Shown piece by piece: positions 34,819 to 45,481 of a stretch of 64,000 nucleotides of DNA; position 1 is the stretch's first letter, and every line of letters starts with the position of its first letter. The notes under the pieces are model-generated. The model ran no database searches and was not told where the DNA came from. It saw only the letters and a list, made by a program, of their open reading frames with translations. Source of the stretch: Thioalkalivibrio sp. ALJ21. GTDB taxonomy: Bacteria > Pseudomonadota > Gammaproteobacteria > Ectothiorhodospirales > Ectothiorhodospiraceae. Both the position numbers and the translations under genes were made by a program. Where the stretch lies: positions 62,001 through 126,000 of the forward strand of contig NZ_KB905155.1 in assembly GCF_000378605.1 (NCBI RefSeq). Direction: 5' to 3'.

Positions 34819-36771
34819 TTGAACGGTCTGGCCAAGAATTTGATCATCTGGGCGGTTATCGCGATCGTCCTGATGTCGGTATTCAATAACTTCAGCCCGC
34901 AACAGCAGCAGGATGTGCGGAGTATTACCTATTCCGAGTTCATCCGGGATGTGCAGGGCGGTCGGATCGACAGCGTCACCATCGAGGGCGACAAGATCCG
35001 CGGCCAGACCCTCGAGGGTCAGCGCTTCACCACGGTCAATCCCAATGACACCGGCCTGATCGGTGATCTGCTGCAGAACAATGTAGAGATTAATGCGCAG
35101 GAGGATGCCGAGCGCTCGCTGCTGATGAGCATCCTGATCTCCTGGTTCCCGATGCTGCTGCTGATCGCCGTGTGGATCTATTTCATGCGTCAGATGCAGG
35201 GTGGCGGTGGTGCCGGCCGCGGGGCGATGTCTTTCGGCAAGTCCAAGGCCAAGCTGATGTCCGAGGACCAGGTAAAGGTCACCTTCGGCGACGTTGCCGG
35301 CTGCGACGAGGCGAAGGAAGAGGTCTCCGAGCTGGTCGACTTCCTGCGCGACCCGTCCAAGTTCCAGAAGCTGGGTGGCCAGATCCCGCGTGGCGTACTG
35401 ATGGTCGGCTCGCCGGGTACCGGGAAGACCCTGCTGGCCAAGGCTATTGCTGGCGAGGCCAAGGTCCCGTTCTTCAGCATCTCCGGTTCCGACTTTGTGG
35501 AGATGTTCGTGGGCGTGGGCGCCTCGCGTGTGCGTGACATGTTCTCCGAGGCCAAGAAGCACGCCCCCTGCATCATCTTTATCGACGAGATCGACGCGGT
35601 TGGGCGCCAGCGTGGCGCCGGCATGGGCGGCGGTCACGACGAACGCGAGCAGACCCTGAACCAGCTGCTGGTCGAGATGGACGGCTTCGAGGGCACGGAG
35701 GGCATCATCGTGATCGCCGCGACCAACCGCCCGGACGTGCTCGACCCGGCGCTGCTGCGTCCGGGCCGTTTTGACCGCCAGGTGGTGGTCCCGCCGCCAG
35801 ACGTGCGTGGCCGCGAGCAGATCCTCAAGGTCCACATGAAGAAGACGCCGATCGCCGACGACGTGCGTCCGGACCTGATCGCGCGCGGCACGCCGGGCTT
35901 CTCCGGTGCCGACCTGGCGAACCTGGTCAACGAGGCGGCCCTGTTTGCGGCCCGGGCCGGCAAGCGCCTGGTCGACATGAGCGACTTCGAGCGCGCCAAG
36001 GACAAGATCATGATGGGCGCCGAGCGCAAGTCCATGGTGATGTCCGAGGACGAGAAGAAGCTGACGGCCTACCACGAGGCGGGGCACGCGATCGTCGGGC
36101 TCACGGTCCCCGAGCACGACCCGGTCTACAAGGTCAGCATCATCCCGCGTGGACGGGCCCTGGGCGTGACCATGTTCCTGCCCGAGGAAGATCGCTACAG
36201 CCACTCCAAGACCCGGCTGGAGAGCCAGTTGGCGAGCCTGTTTGGGGGGCGTCTGGCGGAAGAAATCATCTTCGGTGACGACAAGGTGACCACTGGCGCC
36301 TCCAACGACATCGAGCGTGCCACCCAGATCGCTCGCAACATGGTGACCAAGTGGGGTCTTTCCGAGAAGCTGGGTCCGCTGGACTATGGCGAAGAGGAAG
36401 GGCACCCGTTCCTCGGCGGGCAGATGGGCGCGAAGTCCAAGCCGATGTCCGACGAGACCGCGCGCCAGATCGACGCCGAGGTGCGCCGGATTATCGACAC
36501 GAACTACCAGCACGCAAAGCAGATCCTGCTGGACAACCTCGACAAGCTGCACGCGATGGCCAAGGCGCTGATGAAGTACGAGACCATCGACGACAAGCAG
36601 ATCGAGGACATCATGGCCGGGCGCGAGCCCCGCGAACCGGCGGACTGGGACAGCGACAGCGGTTCCGGTGGATCGGCGCAGGCGAGCGACGAGCCTGCCG
36701 CCGATTCCGACGACGGCCGCGAGGACGACGACAGCAAGGGTGTTGTCGGCGGGCCTGCCCCGCAGTCCTGA
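34819..36771 (+). CDS. ftsH: ATP-dependent zinc metalloprotease FtsH
   Basis: A 650-residue inner-membrane AAA+ protease. Helices lie near 6-22 and 98-118 with a periplasmic domain between them. The AAA module has Walker A GSPGTGKT (197-204, Ser where Pro is usual), [15 protein letters not shown] and the [11 protein letters not shown] pore region. The protease domain has the zinc site HEAGH (H419, E420, H423) with the distal acid in ASNDIERAT. The C-terminal tail is acidic and Ser-rich. The start is TTG after GAGGTGG. It degrades unassembled membrane proteins and regulators such as LpxC in homologues. Confidence 0.98.
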   Translation: MNGLAKNLIIWAVIAIVLMSVFNNFSPQQQQDVRSITYSEFIRDVQGGRIDSVTIEGDKIRGQTLEGQRFTTVNPNDTGLIGDLLQNNVEINAQEDAERSLLMSILISWFPMLLLIAVWIYFMRQMQGGGGAGRGAMSFGKSKAKLMSEDQVKVTFGDVAGCDEAKEEVSELVDFLRDPSKFQKLGGQIPRGVLMVGSPGTGKTLLAKAIAGEAKVPFFSISGSDFVEMFVGVGASRVRDMFSEAKKHAPCIIFIDEIDAVGRQRGAGMGGGHDEREQTLNQLLVEMDGFEGTEGIIVIAATNRPDVLDPALLRPGRFDRQVVVPPPDVRGREQILKVHMKKTPIADDVRPDLIARGTPGFSGADLANLVNEAALFAARAGKRLVDMSDFERAKDKIMMGAERKSMVMSEDEKKLTAYHEAGHAIVGLTVPEHDPVYKVSIIPRGRALGVTMFLPEEDRYSHSKTRLESQLASLFGGRLAEEIIFGDDKVTTGASNDIERATQIARNMVTKWGLSEKLGPLDYGEEEGHPFLGGQMGAKSKPMSDETARQIDAEVRRIIDTNYQHAKQILLDNLDKLHAMAKALMKYETIDDKQIEDIMAGREPREPADWDSDSGSGGSAQASDEPAADSDDGREDDDSKGVVGGPAPQS

Positions 36772-36808
36772 CCGGGGGATCTCAACAGGGTGGCAACAGG
36801 CCGCTATG

Positions 36809-36840
36809 GGCCGCCAGGGTTTCTCTGGCGGCCTTTTCAT
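36809..36840 (+). terminator. terminator between ftsH and folP
   Basis: GGCCGCCAG (36809-36817) pairs with CTGGCGGCC (36825-36833) and is followed by TTTTCATTT. It suggests that folP-glmM has its own promoter or depends on read-through. Confidence 0.8.
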
Positions 36841-36859
36841 TTGGCGGGGAGGACAAGAC

Positions 36860-37753
36860 ATGGGCATGGATACGGAAGGCGCGACAGCGGTCCTGCACTG
36901 CGGAAGGCACCGGCTGGCGCTGGATCGCCCGCGGATCATGGGCATTCTGAATGTCACGCCGGACTCGTTCTCCGATGGCGGAGAACATCAGCGCGTGGAG
37001 CAGGCGCTGGAGCACGCCCGCAGGATGGTGGAGCAGGGCGCCGACCTGATCGATATCGGGGGCGAGTCGACGCGTCCGGGGGCTGAGCCAGTCGCACTGG
37101 AGGAGGAACAGCGGCGGGTGTTGCCCGTGATCGAGGCCCTTGCCACGGAACTGGATGTCCCGCTGTCGGTGGACACGATGAAGCCCGAACTGATGCGCGA
37201 GGCCGTGGTGGCGGGGGCCGCGCTGCTGAACGACGTCAACGGGTTTCGCGCCGAGGGGGCCTGGGAGGCCGCCGTCACTACCGCCCGCGAGCAGGGTGTG
37301 GCCCTGTGCGCGATGCACATGCAGGGGGGGCCGCAGTCCATGCAGCAGGCCCCGCACTACGACGACGTCGCACGGGAGGTGGGCGCGTTCCTGCGTGATC
37401 GGCGCGAGGCGTTTGCGCGCGAAGGCGTGCCAGCCGAGCAGTTGCTGCTGGACCCGGGCTTCGGATTCGGCAAGACGCTGGAGCACAACCTGGCACTTTT
37501 CCATGCGCTGCCAGCGCTGGCCGATCTGGGGTCGCCGCTGCTGGTGGGGGTCTCGCGCAAGTCGATGATCGGTGCCCTGCTGGGGGATCGCCCGGTCCAG
37601 GAACGTGACGCCGGTTCCGCGATTGCGGCGTTACTGGCGGTGCAGGCCGGCGCGCGTGTCCTGCGTGTGCACGATGTCGCAGGGACACACGATGCGCTGG
37701 CGCTATACTCCGCACTGACACCACAGGCGTGGCGGGGATCCCGCCGGCCGTGA
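36860..37753 (+). CDS. folP: dihydropteroate synthase
   Basis: A 297-residue TIM-barrel enzyme joining p-aminobenzoate to the pterin diphosphate in folate synthesis. Signatures are MGILNVTPDSFSDGG, IDIGGESTRPG, NDVNGF, CAMHMQGGPQSMQ, DPGFGFGK and GVSRKSMIG. ATG 36860 follows GGGGAGGAC; a second ATG lies two codons later. glmM starts 33 nt downstream, the usual pair. Confidence 0.97.
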   Translation: MGMDTEGATAVLHCGRHRLALDRPRIMGILNVTPDSFSDGGEHQRVEQALEHARRMVEQGADLIDIGGESTRPGAEPVALEEEQRRVLPVIEALATELDVPLSVDTMKPELMREAVVAGAALLNDVNGFRAEGAWEAAVTTAREQGVALCAMHMQGGPQSMQQAPHYDDVAREVGAFLRDRREAFAREGVPAEQLLLDPGFGFGKTLEHNLALFHALPALADLGSPLLVGVSRKSMIGALLGDRPVQERDAGSAIAALLAVQAGARVLRVHDVAGTHDALALYSALTPQAWRGSRRP

Positions 37754-37786
37754 TCCGTTTTCAGTATTAAGGGAGAAGCAAGCGGC

Positions 37787-39127
37787 ATGGGGCGTTATTT
37801 CGGCACCGACGGGATTCGTGGGCGTACAGGCGACTGGCCGATGACGCCCGAGTTCGCGCTGCGTCTGGGTTATGCGGTGGGCGAGGTGCTGGGCGCGCGG
37901 GCCAAGCGTCAGGGTCCGGTGCTCGTGGGGAAGGACACTCGGGTCTCGGGCTACATGTTCGAGTCGGCGTTGCAGGCCGGGTTGTCGGCCGCAGGCCTGG
38001 ATGTGGCCCTGCTGGGGCCGATGCCGACGCCCGCGGTGGCCTATCTCACGCGGACGTTCCGTGCGACCGCCGGCGTGGTGATCAGTGCCTCGCACAACCC
38101 GTTCCACGATAACGGCTTCAAGTTCTTCACCCCGGAGGGCGACAAACTCGCGGATGCAGTGGAAGAGGCCATCGAGGCGCGTCTGGAAGAGCCGCAGCGT
38201 TCGGTGGACGGAGCGCACTTGGGCAAGGCCGTGCGTATCGCCGATGCCGCCGGCCGTTATATCGAGTTCTGCAAGAGCGCGATCCCGGCGCGCTCCGAGT
38301 TGCGCGGCCTGCGCGTCGTGGTCGATTGCGCCCACGGTGCGACCTACAACGTCGCCCCGCCGGTATTCGAGGAGCTGGGGGCCGAGGTGGAGGTTCTGGG
38401 TGCCCGCCCGGATGGCTACAACATCAACGCCGGCGTGGGTGCGCTGTACCCGGAGGTCGTGGCCGAGCAGGTGAAGGCCTCCGGGGCCGACCTCGGGGTC
38501 GCCCTTGATGGTGACGGCGACCGCGTGATCCTGGCTGATGCGCATGGAAATGTGGTCGATGGTGACCAGATCCTCGGGATTCTCGCCCTTGATCGCCAGC
38601 AGTCGGGTCTGCTCCGGGGGGGCGTGGTCGGTACCCTGATGACCAACCTTGGGCTCGAGAATGCCCTGGGTGAGTACGGGATCCCGTTCGTGCGGGCGAA
38701 GGTCGGCGACCGCTATGTCCTCGAGGAGCTGCGCCAGCGCGACTGGATGCTGGGCGGAGAAGGATCCGGGCATATCGTCTGCCTGGAGCACACGACGACC
38801 GGCGACGGGACCGTTGCGGCACTGCAGGTCGCCCACCTGATGCATCGCACAGGCTGCTCGCTCGCGGAGCTCGCGGCGAAGATCCCGAAGCTGCCGCAGT
38901 GCCTCGTGAACGTCCCGATCTCGGGCAAGGCCAATGGCTGTCTGGAGGCACCTGCCGTGCGCTCCGAGGTCGCCGCGGTCGAGGCCGAGCTGGGTGCGCA
39001 CGGACGTGTCCTGCTACGTCCGTCCGGTACCGAGCCCCTGGTGCGCGTGATGGTCGAGGCCGAGGACGAAGTCATTACCCGCCAGGCCGCCGAGCGCATC
39101 GCCGACAGCATCCGCGCGGCTGTTTGA
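37787..39127 (+). CDS. glmM: phosphoglucosamine mutase
   Basis: A 446-residue enzyme converting glucosamine-6-phosphate to glucosamine-1-phosphate for peptidoglycan and lipopolysaccharide precursors. The start [12 protein letters not shown], phosphoserine loop [13 protein letters not shown], metal loop DGDGDRV, sugar-binding loop GGEGSGH and phosphate loop [12 protein letters not shown] are all present. Length and position after folP are canonical. GGGAGAAG provides the ribosome site. Confidence 0.98.
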   Translation: MGRYFGTDGIRGRTGDWPMTPEFALRLGYAVGEVLGARAKRQGPVLVGKDTRVSGYMFESALQAGLSAAGLDVALLGPMPTPAVAYLTRTFRATAGVVISASHNPFHDNGFKFFTPEGDKLADAVEEAIEARLEEPQRSVDGAHLGKAVRIADAAGRYIEFCKSAIPARSELRGLRVVVDCAHGATYNVAPPVFEELGAEVEVLGARPDGYNINAGVGALYPEVVAEQVKASGADLGVALDGDGDRVILADAHGNVVDGDQILGILALDRQQSGLLRGGVVGTLMTNLGLENALGEYGIPFVRAKVGDRYVLEELRQRDWMLGGEGSGHIVCLEHTTTGDGTVAALQVAHLMHRTGCSLAELAAKIPKLPQCLVNVPISGKANGCLEAPAVRSEVAAVEAELGAHGRVLLRPSGTEPLVRVMVEAEDEVITRQAAERIADSIRAAV

Positions 39128-39205
39128 TCCCGGTCTGCGGGCGATCCCGGCCCGTTGGTCGTTCCTCAGGGGACTGGTCGCCCGTTTGTCCAGTGCCGGA
39201 CTCGG

Positions 39206-39234
39206 TTGATTTGCACCGGGTGCGCCGGTAACAT
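39206..39234 (+). promoter_or_regulatory. candidate promoter of tpiA-secG-tRNA-Leu
   Basis: TTGATT (39206-39211), a 17-bp spacer and TAACAT (39229-39234), about 76 bp upstream of tpiA. Confidence 0.5.
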
Positions 39235-39310
39235 CCCGCCGCTCTAATCATCATGATCGGACTCCGTGTATCCGCGCGGATCCGACCGTTCTCGCAGGAG
39301 GAAGATCCGC

Positions 39311-40078
39311 ATGCGCAAGCCGCTGGTCGCCGGTAACTGGAAGATGAACGGTTCGCGGGAAGCGAACCGCGCCCTCCTGTCGGCCCTGAAGGGCAGTCTG
39401 GGCGACCTGCAGGATGTCGACGTTGCGGTGTGTCCGCCCGCCGTCTACCTGTCCGAGATCGCCGAGACCCTGTCGGGCAGCGTGATCGAGGTCGGTGCGC
39501 AGGATTGCTCGGACCAGGAAAAGGGCGCCTATACCGGCGAACTGGCCGGCTCCATGCTGGCCGAGGCGGGCTGCCGTTACGTGATCGTTGGCCATTCCGA
39601 GCGTCGCGAGCGCCAGAATGAGTCAAGCGAGTGGGTGGCAGCCAAGTTCATCGCCGCCCAGGCCGCCGGGCTGACGCCGATCCTGTGTGTCGGCGAGCAG
39701 AAGAGTGACCGCGAAGGCGGACGCACCGAATCCGTGGTGGCCGAGCAGCTGGATGCGGTACTGGATGCCGCCGGCGTCGAGGCCTTCGATCGCGCCGTGA
39801 TCGCCTACGAGCCCGTCTGGGCGATCGGCACCGGCCTGACCGCCACGCCCGAGCAGGCGCAGGAAGTGCATGCCTTTATCCGCAACCGGGTGGCGGGTCG
39901 TGATCCGCGCGTCGCTGCGGATCTGCGCATCCTCTACGGCGGCAGCATGAAGGCGGACAACGCCGCAGGCCTGCTGGCGCTGGAAGACATCGACGGCGGG
40001 CTGATCGGTGGCGCCTCGCTGGACGCCGATGCCTTTACCGCGATCGCCCGTGCGGCGGCCGAGCGGGTTGCGGCATGA
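39311..40078 (+). CDS. tpiA: triosephosphate isomerase
   Basis: A 255-residue glycolytic and Calvin-cycle enzyme. The catalytic lysine lies in GNWKMNGS, the catalytic histidine in VGHSERR and the base glutamate in AYEPVWAIGTG; the phosphate loop is LYGGSMKADN. AGGAGGAAG upstream supports ATG 39311. The stop overlaps the secG start (ATGA), the common Pseudomonas-type arrangement. Confidence 0.98.
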   Translation: MRKPLVAGNWKMNGSREANRALLSALKGSLGDLQDVDVAVCPPAVYLSEIAETLSGSVIEVGAQDCSDQEKGAYTGELAGSMLAEAGCRYVIVGHSERRERQNESSEWVAAKFIAAQAAGLTPILCVGEQKSDREGGRTESVVAEQLDAVLDAAGVEAFDRAVIAYEPVWAIGTGLTATPEQAQEVHAFIRNRVAGRDPRVAADLRILYGGSMKADNAAGLLALEDIDGGLIGGASLDADAFTAIARAAAERVAA

Positions 40079-40455
40079 TCTACGGGTTGCTCCTGGTCGT
40101 TCAGGTCGCGGTCTCGATCGCCCTGATCGCCCTCGTGCTGATGCAGCATGGCAAGGGCGCCGACGCGGGTGCGGCCTTTGGCAGTGGTGCGTCCGCGACC
40201 GTGTTCGGTGCGCGCGGGTCAGCCAACTTTCTGAGCCGCTCGACCGCGTTTCTGGCTGTGGTGTTCTTCGTGAACAGCCTGACGCTGGCCTATCTCGCCT
40301 CCTCGACGCCCCAGGCCGAAAGCCTGATGGATCAGCTCGAGGCGGAAGAGATGCGCGAGGAGGGCGATATTCCGGAAGGCATTCCCGGTACAGTACCCCG
40401 GGACGACGAATCGGATGCCCCGGCCTCGGATCGCCCGGCCGACGTACCCGAATAG
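40075..40455 (+). CDS. secG: preprotein translocase subunit SecG
   Basis: A 126-residue inner-membrane subunit of the SecYEG channel. Two transmembrane helices (about 4-24 and 52-72) flank the conserved LMQHGKGADAGAAFGSGASATVFGARGSANFLSR-type loop (only part is quoted by family habit; it spans residues 22-55). The C-terminal 45 residues are acidic and Pro-rich. It is coupled to tpiA by ATGA and followed 26 nt later by tRNA-Leu, as in many proteobacteria. Confidence 0.96.
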   Translation: MIYGLLLVVQVAVSIALIALVLMQHGKGADAGAAFGSGASATVFGARGSANFLSRSTAFLAVVFFVNSLTLAYLASSTPQAESLMDQLEAEEMREEGDIPEGIPGTVPRDDESDAPASDRPADVPE

Positions 40456-40481
40456 GCCGGCGACCGCGGCCTCCTAGACAG

Positions 40482-40566
40482 GCAGATGTGGTGGAATTGG
40501 TAGACACGCTATCTTGAGGGGGTAGTGGCGAAAGCCGTGTGGGTTCGAGTCCCACCATCTGCACCA
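40482..40566 (+). tRNA. leuU: tRNA-Leu(GAG)
   Basis: The acceptor stem GCAGATG (40482-40488) pairs with CATCTGC (40556-40562), followed by A and an encoded CCA. The anticodon stem CTATC/GGTAG encloses TTGAGGG with GAG at 40516-40518. It has the long variable arm of leucine tRNAs. Its position after secG matches leuU of Escherichia coli. Confidence 0.97.
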
Positions 40567-40650
40567 TTTCAAAGGCCCCTGGCGACGTTCGAGAATCGGC
40601 GCTTGGGGTCAAAACAAAATAAAATCAGTAACTTATAAAATTACAAAGAC

Positions 40651-40680
40651 TTGACACCGTTTTCACGGTTCACCTAGACT
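40651..40680 (+). promoter_or_regulatory. sigma-70 promoter of the nuo operon
   Basis: TTGACA (40651-40656) is a perfect -35, spaced 18 bp from TAGACT (40675-40680). Directly upstream, 40608-40650 is very AT-rich, like an UP element. The leader to nuoA is about 145 nt. A weak hairpin at about 40571-40607 may end the tRNA-Leu transcript. Confidence 0.75.
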
Positions 40681-40830
40681 CCGTGCCCGGTATGCGCCCC
40701 GGCCTCGTCCATCGAGGTGGCCACCAACCGGTGCATTCAACCAGCAACGCTAGAACGGCTCGCGGACGCGCCGGATCCACGCGGCACCCTGCGAACCGAC
40801 CCGCCCGAGGGCGGTGTACGGGAGAGAGAC

Positions 40831-41187
40831 ATGCTGGAAGGTTATCTACCCATCCTGCTGTTCATCGCAGTGGGGATCGTGATTGGCATCGTGCCGCTGG
40901 TGGTCGGGATGGCCGTCGGGCCGCGCAAGCCCGACGCCGCGAAGAACTCGCCCTACGAGTGTGGCTTTGAGGCCTTTGAGGACTCGCGGCTGAAGTTCGA
41001 TGTGCGCTTCTACCTGGTTGCGATCCTCTTCATCATCTTCGATCTCGAGATCGCATTTCTATTCCCGTGGGCGGTATCGCTGGATGCCATTGGCCTGTTC
41101 GGGCTTCTTGCGATGGCCGTGTTTTTGCTCATTCTGGTCGTCGGATTCATTTATGAGTGGAAGAAGGGGGCGCTGGAATGGGAATAG
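40831..41187 (+). CDS. nuoA: NADH-quinone oxidoreductase subunit A
   Basis: A 118-residue membrane subunit of complex I with three helices. The conserved loop [20 protein letters not shown] joins helices 1 and 2 and contains the exposed cysteine studied in homologues. GGAGAGAG precedes the ATG. It overlaps nuoB by 10 nt and is the first gene of a complete nuoA-N operon. Confidence 0.97.
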   Translation: MLEGYLPILLFIAVGIVIGIVPLVVGMAVGPRKPDAAKNSPYECGFEAFEDSRLKFDVRFYLVAILFIIFDLEIAFLFPWAVSLDAIGLFGLLAMAVFLLILVVGFIYEWKKGALEWE

Positions 41188-41654
41188 AAGGCGTTCTTGA
41201 AAAGGGCTTCGTCACCACCTCGGCTGACAAGCTCATCAACTGGGCCCGTACTGGCTCGTTGTGGCCGATGACCTTCGGTCTGGCCTGCTGCGCGGTGGAG
41301 ATGATGCACGCCGGTGCCGCGCGCTATGACCTCGACCGCTTCGGGATCATCTTCCGGCCCAGCCCGCGTCAGTCCGACGTGATGATCGTGGCCGGCACGC
41401 TGGTCAACAAGATGGCGCCGGCGCTGCGCAAGGTGTACGACCAGATGCCCGAGCCGCGCTGGGTGATCTCCATGGGCTCCTGCGCCAACGGCGGCGGCTA
41501 CTACCACTACTCCTATGCCGTGGTGCGCGGGTGTGACCGCATCGTGCCGGTGGATGTCTACGTGCCGGGCTGTCCGCCCACGGCCGAGGCACTGCTCTAC
41601 GGCATCATCCAGCTGCAGAACAAGATCCGGCGCACGAACACCATCGCGCGCTAA
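41178..41654 (+). CDS. nuoB: NADH-quinone oxidoreductase subunit B
   Basis: A 158-residue subunit that holds cluster N2, the last iron-sulfur centre before quinone. All four ligand cysteines are visible: the tandem pair in [10 protein letters not shown], then GSCANGG and [10 protein letters not shown]. The start ATG lies inside the end of nuoA. Confidence 0.98.
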   Translation: MGIEGVLEKGFVTTSADKLINWARTGSLWPMTFGLACCAVEMMHAGAARYDLDRFGIIFRPSPRQSDVMIVAGTLVNKMAPALRKVYDQMPEPRWVISMGSCANGGGYYHYSYAVVRGCDRIVPVDVYVPGCPPTAEALLYGIIQLQNKIRRTNTIAR

Positions 41655-41671
41655 CGCACCCGGGGTTTCAG

Positions 41672-42391
41672 ATGGCTGAACAAGACAACTGGATCGACGC
41701 CCTGCGGGCGGAACTGGGCGACGCCCTGGAGACGGTCACCGAGGCCTATGACGAGGTCACGGTCGATATCCGGCCGGAGTCGTGGCGCGAGTCCGCCGAG
41801 AAACTGCGTGACGCGTTCGGCTTCGAGATGCTGATCGACCTGTGTGGGGTGGACTATCTCGAATACGGCCAGGACGAGTGGGGCACGGAGTCCGCGACCA
41901 ACACGGGTTTCTCCCGCGGGGTCGAGCCGGCCACCTCCGGGCGATTCACCTTCGATGACGCCCCGGAAGACAGCCTCTGGGACGGGCCGCGCTTTACCGT
42001 GGCTGTGCAGCTGCTGTCGATCCAGCACAATCGCCGTCTGCGCATGCGTGCCTGGCTGGCGGATGACGAATTCCCCGAGATCGAGTCGCTGGTGGAGGTC
42101 TGGGCCTCGGCCAACTGGTTCGAGCGAGAGGCCTTCGACCTGTTCGGGATCCTGTTCTCCGGACATCCGGACCTGCGCCGCATCCTGACCGACTACGGCT
42201 TTGTCGGTCACCCGTTCCGCAAGGATTTCCCGCTGATTGGCCATGTCGAGATGCGTTACGACGCCGAGCAGGCGCGTGTGGTGTACCAGCCGGTGACCAT
42301 CGAGCCGCGCGTGCTGGTGCCCAAGGTGATCCGCGACGACCATCGCTACAGCGAGGGCGAGAAGCCGGGCGAAGGAGCCGAGAATGCCTGA
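41672..42391 (+). CDS. nuoC: NADH-quinone oxidoreductase subunit C
   Basis: A 239-residue hydrophilic 30-kDa subunit of the connecting module. The family signature reads [24 protein letters not shown], followed by FRKDFPLIG. nuoC and nuoD are separate genes, unlike the fused nuoCD of Escherichia coli. Its end overlaps nuoD by 8 nt. Confidence 0.97.
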   Translation: MAEQDNWIDALRAELGDALETVTEAYDEVTVDIRPESWRESAEKLRDAFGFEMLIDLCGVDYLEYGQDEWGTESATNTGFSRGVEPATSGRFTFDDAPEDSLWDGPRFTVAVQLLSIQHNRRLRMRAWLADDEFPEIESLVEVWASANWFEREAFDLFGILFSGHPDLRRILTDYGFVGHPFRKDFPLIGHVEMRYDAEQARVVYQPVTIEPRVLVPKVIRDDHRYSEGEKPGEGAENA

Positions 42392-43637
42392 GATTCGCAA
42401 CTTCACCCTGAACTTCGGGCCGCAGCATCCGTCCGCCCACGGCGTGCTGCGTCTGGTGCTGGAGATGGACGGCGAGGTCGTGCAGCGCGCCGACCCGCAT
42501 ATCGGCCTGCTGCACCGCGGCACCGAGAAGCTCGCCGAGAGCAAGCCCTACAACCAGTCCATCGGCTACATGGACCGCCTCGACTACGTGTCGATGATGG
42601 CCAACGAGCACGGCTACGTGCTCGCGATGGAAAAGCTGCTCCAGATCGAGGCCCCGCTGCGGGCACAGTACATCCGGGTGATGTTCGACGAGATTACCCG
42701 CATCCTTAATCACCTGATGTGGCTGGGTGCGCATGCGCTGGATATCGGCGCGATGGCGGTGTTCCTGTATGCCTTCCGCGAGCGCGAGGACCTGATGGAC
42801 TGCTACGAGGCGGTCTCGGGTGCGCGCATGCACGCGACCTATTACCGTCCGGGCGGCGTCGCGCGCGACCTGCCGGGTACGATGCCGCAGTACCAGCCGT
42901 CGTCCTGGAAGTCGCAGGAGGTCGTGGACGACCTGAACAAGGTTCGCCAGGGCTCGCTGCTGGACTTCATCGAGGCCTTTACCGAGCGCTTCCCGGGGTG
43001 CGTGGACGAGTACGAGACCCTGCTGACCGATAACCGTATCTGGAAGCAGCGCACCGTGGGCATTGGCGTGGTCGATCCCGAACGCGCCATGCAGCTGGGC
43101 TTTACCGGCCCGATGCTGCGCGGCTCCGGCATCGAGTGGGACCTGCGCAAGAAGCAGCCCTACGAGGTGTATGACCGTCTCGACTTCGATATCCCGGTGG
43201 GCGTCAACGGCGACTGCTACGACCGCTACCTGGTGCGCATCGAGGAGATGCGCCAGTCCAACCGCATCATCCGTCAGTGCGTGGACTGGCTGCGCCAGAA
43301 CCCGGGCCCGGTGCTGCTGGAGGATCACAAGATCACCCCGCCGAAGCGCGAGGAGATGAAGGCCGACATGGAGGCCCTGATCCACCACTTCAAGCTGTTC
43401 ACCGAGGGCATGTGCCTGCCGGAAGGTGAGGCCTACGCCGCGGTGGAGCATCCGAAGGGCGAGTTCGGGGTGTATCTGGTCTCGGATGGTTCCAACAAGC
43501 CCTATCGCCTGAAGGTCCGTCCGCCGGGCTTTGTGCACCTGTCCGCGCTGGACGAGATGGCGCGTGGCCACATGCTGGCCGATGTGGTCGCCATTATCGG
43601 GACCCAGGACATCGTATTCGGGGAGATCGACCGCTGA
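42384..43637 (+). CDS. nuoD: NADH-quinone oxidoreductase subunit D
   Basis: A 417-residue 49-kDa subunit that forms the quinone-binding cavity with Nuo[14 protein letters not shown] at the start of the mature fold and [12 protein letters not shown] carry the quinone-site histidines. The C-terminus [12 protein letters not shown] is typical. It overlaps nuoE by one base. Confidence 0.98.
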   Translation: MPEIRNFTLNFGPQHPSAHGVLRLVLEMDGEVVQRADPHIGLLHRGTEKLAESKPYNQSIGYMDRLDYVSMMANEHGYVLAMEKLLQIEAPLRAQYIRVMFDEITRILNHLMWLGAHALDIGAMAVFLYAFREREDLMDCYEAVSGARMHATYYRPGGVARDLPGTMPQYQPSSWKSQEVVDDLNKVRQGSLLDFIEAFTERFPGCVDEYETLLTDNRIWKQRTVGIGVVDPERAMQLGFTGPMLRGSGIEWDLRKKQPYEVYDRLDFDIPVGVNGDCYDRYLVRIEEMRQSNRIIRQCVDWLRQNPGPVLLEDHKITPPKREEMKADMEALIHHFKLFTEGMCLPEGEAYAAVEHPKGEFGVYLVSDGSNKPYRLKVRPPGFVHLSALDEMARGHMLADVVAIIGTQDIVFGEIDR

Positions 43638-44167
43638 TGGCTGCCGAACAGAAAACCGTCGCCTTCCACAAGCCCGCCGGCAAGAAGGTGGAGCTCAGCG
43701 ACCACGAGCGCGAAGAGATCGACGCCTGGCTGGCGCGCTATCCCGACGACCAGAAGCGCTCTGCGGTGCTTGGCGCCCTGCGCGCGGTGCAGCACGAGGA
43801 CGGCTATCTCTCTACCGCGAAGATGGATGCCGTCGCCGAATACCTCGGCCTGCCGGCGATCGCGGTGTACGAGGTGGGCTCGTTCTATTCGATGTACGAG
43901 CTGGAGCCGGTCGGCAAGCACACCATCATGGTGTGCAACAACATCTCCTGCATGCTGCGCGGCTCGGAACAGATCATCGAGCACCTGGAGAACCGTCTCG
44001 GCATCAAGCTCGGCGAGAGCACGCCGGACGGCAAGTTCTACCTGAAGATGGAAGAGGAGTGCCTGGCGGCCTGCTGTGGCGCCCCGATGATGCAGGTGGA
44101 TCACGTCTACTACGAGAATCTCACCCCCGAGAAGGTGGACGAGATTCTCGACGGTCTGGAGAAGTAG
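43637..44167 (+). CDS. nuoE: NADH-quinone oxidoreductase subunit E
   Basis: A 176-residue 24-kDa subunit with the N1a [2Fe-2S] cluster. The ligands are in CNNISC (CxxxxC) and CLAACC (CxxxC). The thioredoxin-like domain follows a helical N-terminus. The first 25 residues are slightly extended. It belongs to the NADH dehydrogenase module with NuoF and NuoG. Confidence 0.97.
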   Translation: MAAEQKTVAFHKPAGKKVELSDHEREEIDAWLARYPDDQKRSAVLGALRAVQHEDGYLSTAKMDAVAEYLGLPAIAVYEVGSFYSMYELEPVGKHTIMVCNNISCMLRGSEQIIEHLENRLGIKLGESTPDGKFYLKMEEECLAACCGAPMMQVDHVYYENLTPEKVDEILDGLEK

Positions 44168-44168
44168 C

Positions 44169-45449
44169 ATGGCCAACCAGATCTGCTTTGCGACCCGCTA
44201 CCTGGACGATCCGGCCTCGCTCGAGACCTACAAGAGCGTCGGCGGCTACCAGGCCCTGGAGAAGGTCTACAAGGGCAAGATGGCCCCCGAGGATGTGATC
44301 GAGGAGGTCAAGACCTCCAACCTGCGCGGCCGCGGCGGTGCGGGCTTCCCGACCGGGCTCAAGTGGTCGTTCATGCCGCGCAACACCCCGGGCCAGAAGT
44401 ACATCGTTTGCAATTCGGACGAATCCGAGCCGGGCACCTGCAAGGACCGCGAGATCCTGATGTACAACCCGCATGCCCTGATCGAGGGCATGGCGATCGC
44501 CGGCTACGCGATCGGCGCGACGGTGGGCTACAACTACATGCGCGGCGAGTTCATGGACGAGGTGAACACGCGCTTTACGGCGGCCCTGAAAGAGGCCTAC
44601 GACGCCGGTTATCTCGGCAAGGACATCTTCGGGTCCGGGGTCGATTTCGATCTCTACCCGTCGCTGGGTGCCGGGGCCTACATCTGCGGCGAGGAGACGG
44701 CGCTGTTGGAGTCCCTGGAGGGCAAGAAAGGCCAGCCGCGCTTCAAGCCGCCGTTTCCGGCCAACTACGGTCTGTACGGTAAGCCGACCACGATCAATAA
44801 CACCGAGTCGCTGGCCTCGATCCCGGCCATCATCCGTAACGGCGGGCAGTGGTTCGCCGATCTGGGTGTACCCAAGTCCGGTGGCGAGAAGCTGTTCTCC
44901 GTCTCGGGCCATGTGAACAAGCCGGGGAACTACGAGATTCCGCTGGGCACGCCGTTCAAGGACCTCCTGGAGATGTCGGGTGGCGTACTGAACGGGCGCA
45001 AGCTGAAGGCGGTGATCCCCGGTGGCTCGTCGGTGCCGGTGGTCCCGGGCGACGTGATGCTGAAGGCCAACATGGACTTCGACTCCATCGCCCAGGCCGG
45101 GTCCATGCTGGGCTCCGGCGCGGTGATCGTGATGGACGAGACCGCCGACATGGTCAAGGCCCTGCAGCGCATCTCGCGGTTCTACTTCTCCGAGTCCTGC
45201 GGGCAGTGCACGCCCTGCCGCGAGGGGACCGGCTGGCTCTACCGCATGCTGACCCGCATCGTGGAAGGGCAGGGTCGTCCCGAGGATCTGGAACGCCTGG
45301 ACGACGTGGCCAGCAAGATCGAGGGGCACACCATCTGCGCCCTGGGCGACGCCGCGGCCATGCCAGTGCGCAGCTTCATCAAGCACTTCCGCCACGAATT
45401 CGAATACTACATCCAGCACGGTCGGAGCCCGGTGGCAGACGCCGCCTGA
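44169..45449 (+). CDS. nuoF: NADH-quinone oxidoreductase subunit F
   Basis: A 426-residue subunit that binds NADH and FMN and carries cluster N3. [10 protein letters not shown] is the FMN/NADH glycine-rich loop and [13 protein letters not shown] the second nucleotide motif. [11 protein letters not shown] with a later cysteine in [12 protein letters not shown] ligates the [4Fe-4S] centre. It is the electron entry site of complex I. It starts one base after the nuoE stop. Confidence 0.98.
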   Translation: MANQICFATRYLDDPASLETYKSVGGYQALEKVYKGKMAPEDVIEEVKTSNLRGRGGAGFPTGLKWSFMPRNTPGQKYIVCNSDESEPGTCKDREILMYNPHALIEGMAIAGYAIGATVGYNYMRGEFMDEVNTRFTAALKEAYDAGYLGKDIFGSGVDFDLYPSLGAGAYICGEETALLESLEGKKGQPRFKPPFPANYGLYGKPTTINNTESLASIPAIIRNGGQWFADLGVPKSGGEKLFSVSGHVNKPGNYEIPLGTPFKDLLEMSGGVLNGRKLKAVIPGGSSVPVVPGDVMLKANMDFDSIAQAGSMLGSGAVIVMDETADMVKALQRISRFYFSESCGQCTPCREGTGWLYRMLTRIVEGQGRPEDLERLDDVASKIEGHTICALGDAAAMPVRSFIKHFRHEFEYYIQHGRSPVADAA

Positions 45450-45481
45450 CGCCCCCCGCGCATCCGCAGCAGGAATCGAGC

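Noticed and set aside
30252-36957. Long alternative frames within and opposite carB and ftsH
   Set aside because: All overlap genuine, fully conserved genes and show no start signals or motifs of their own.
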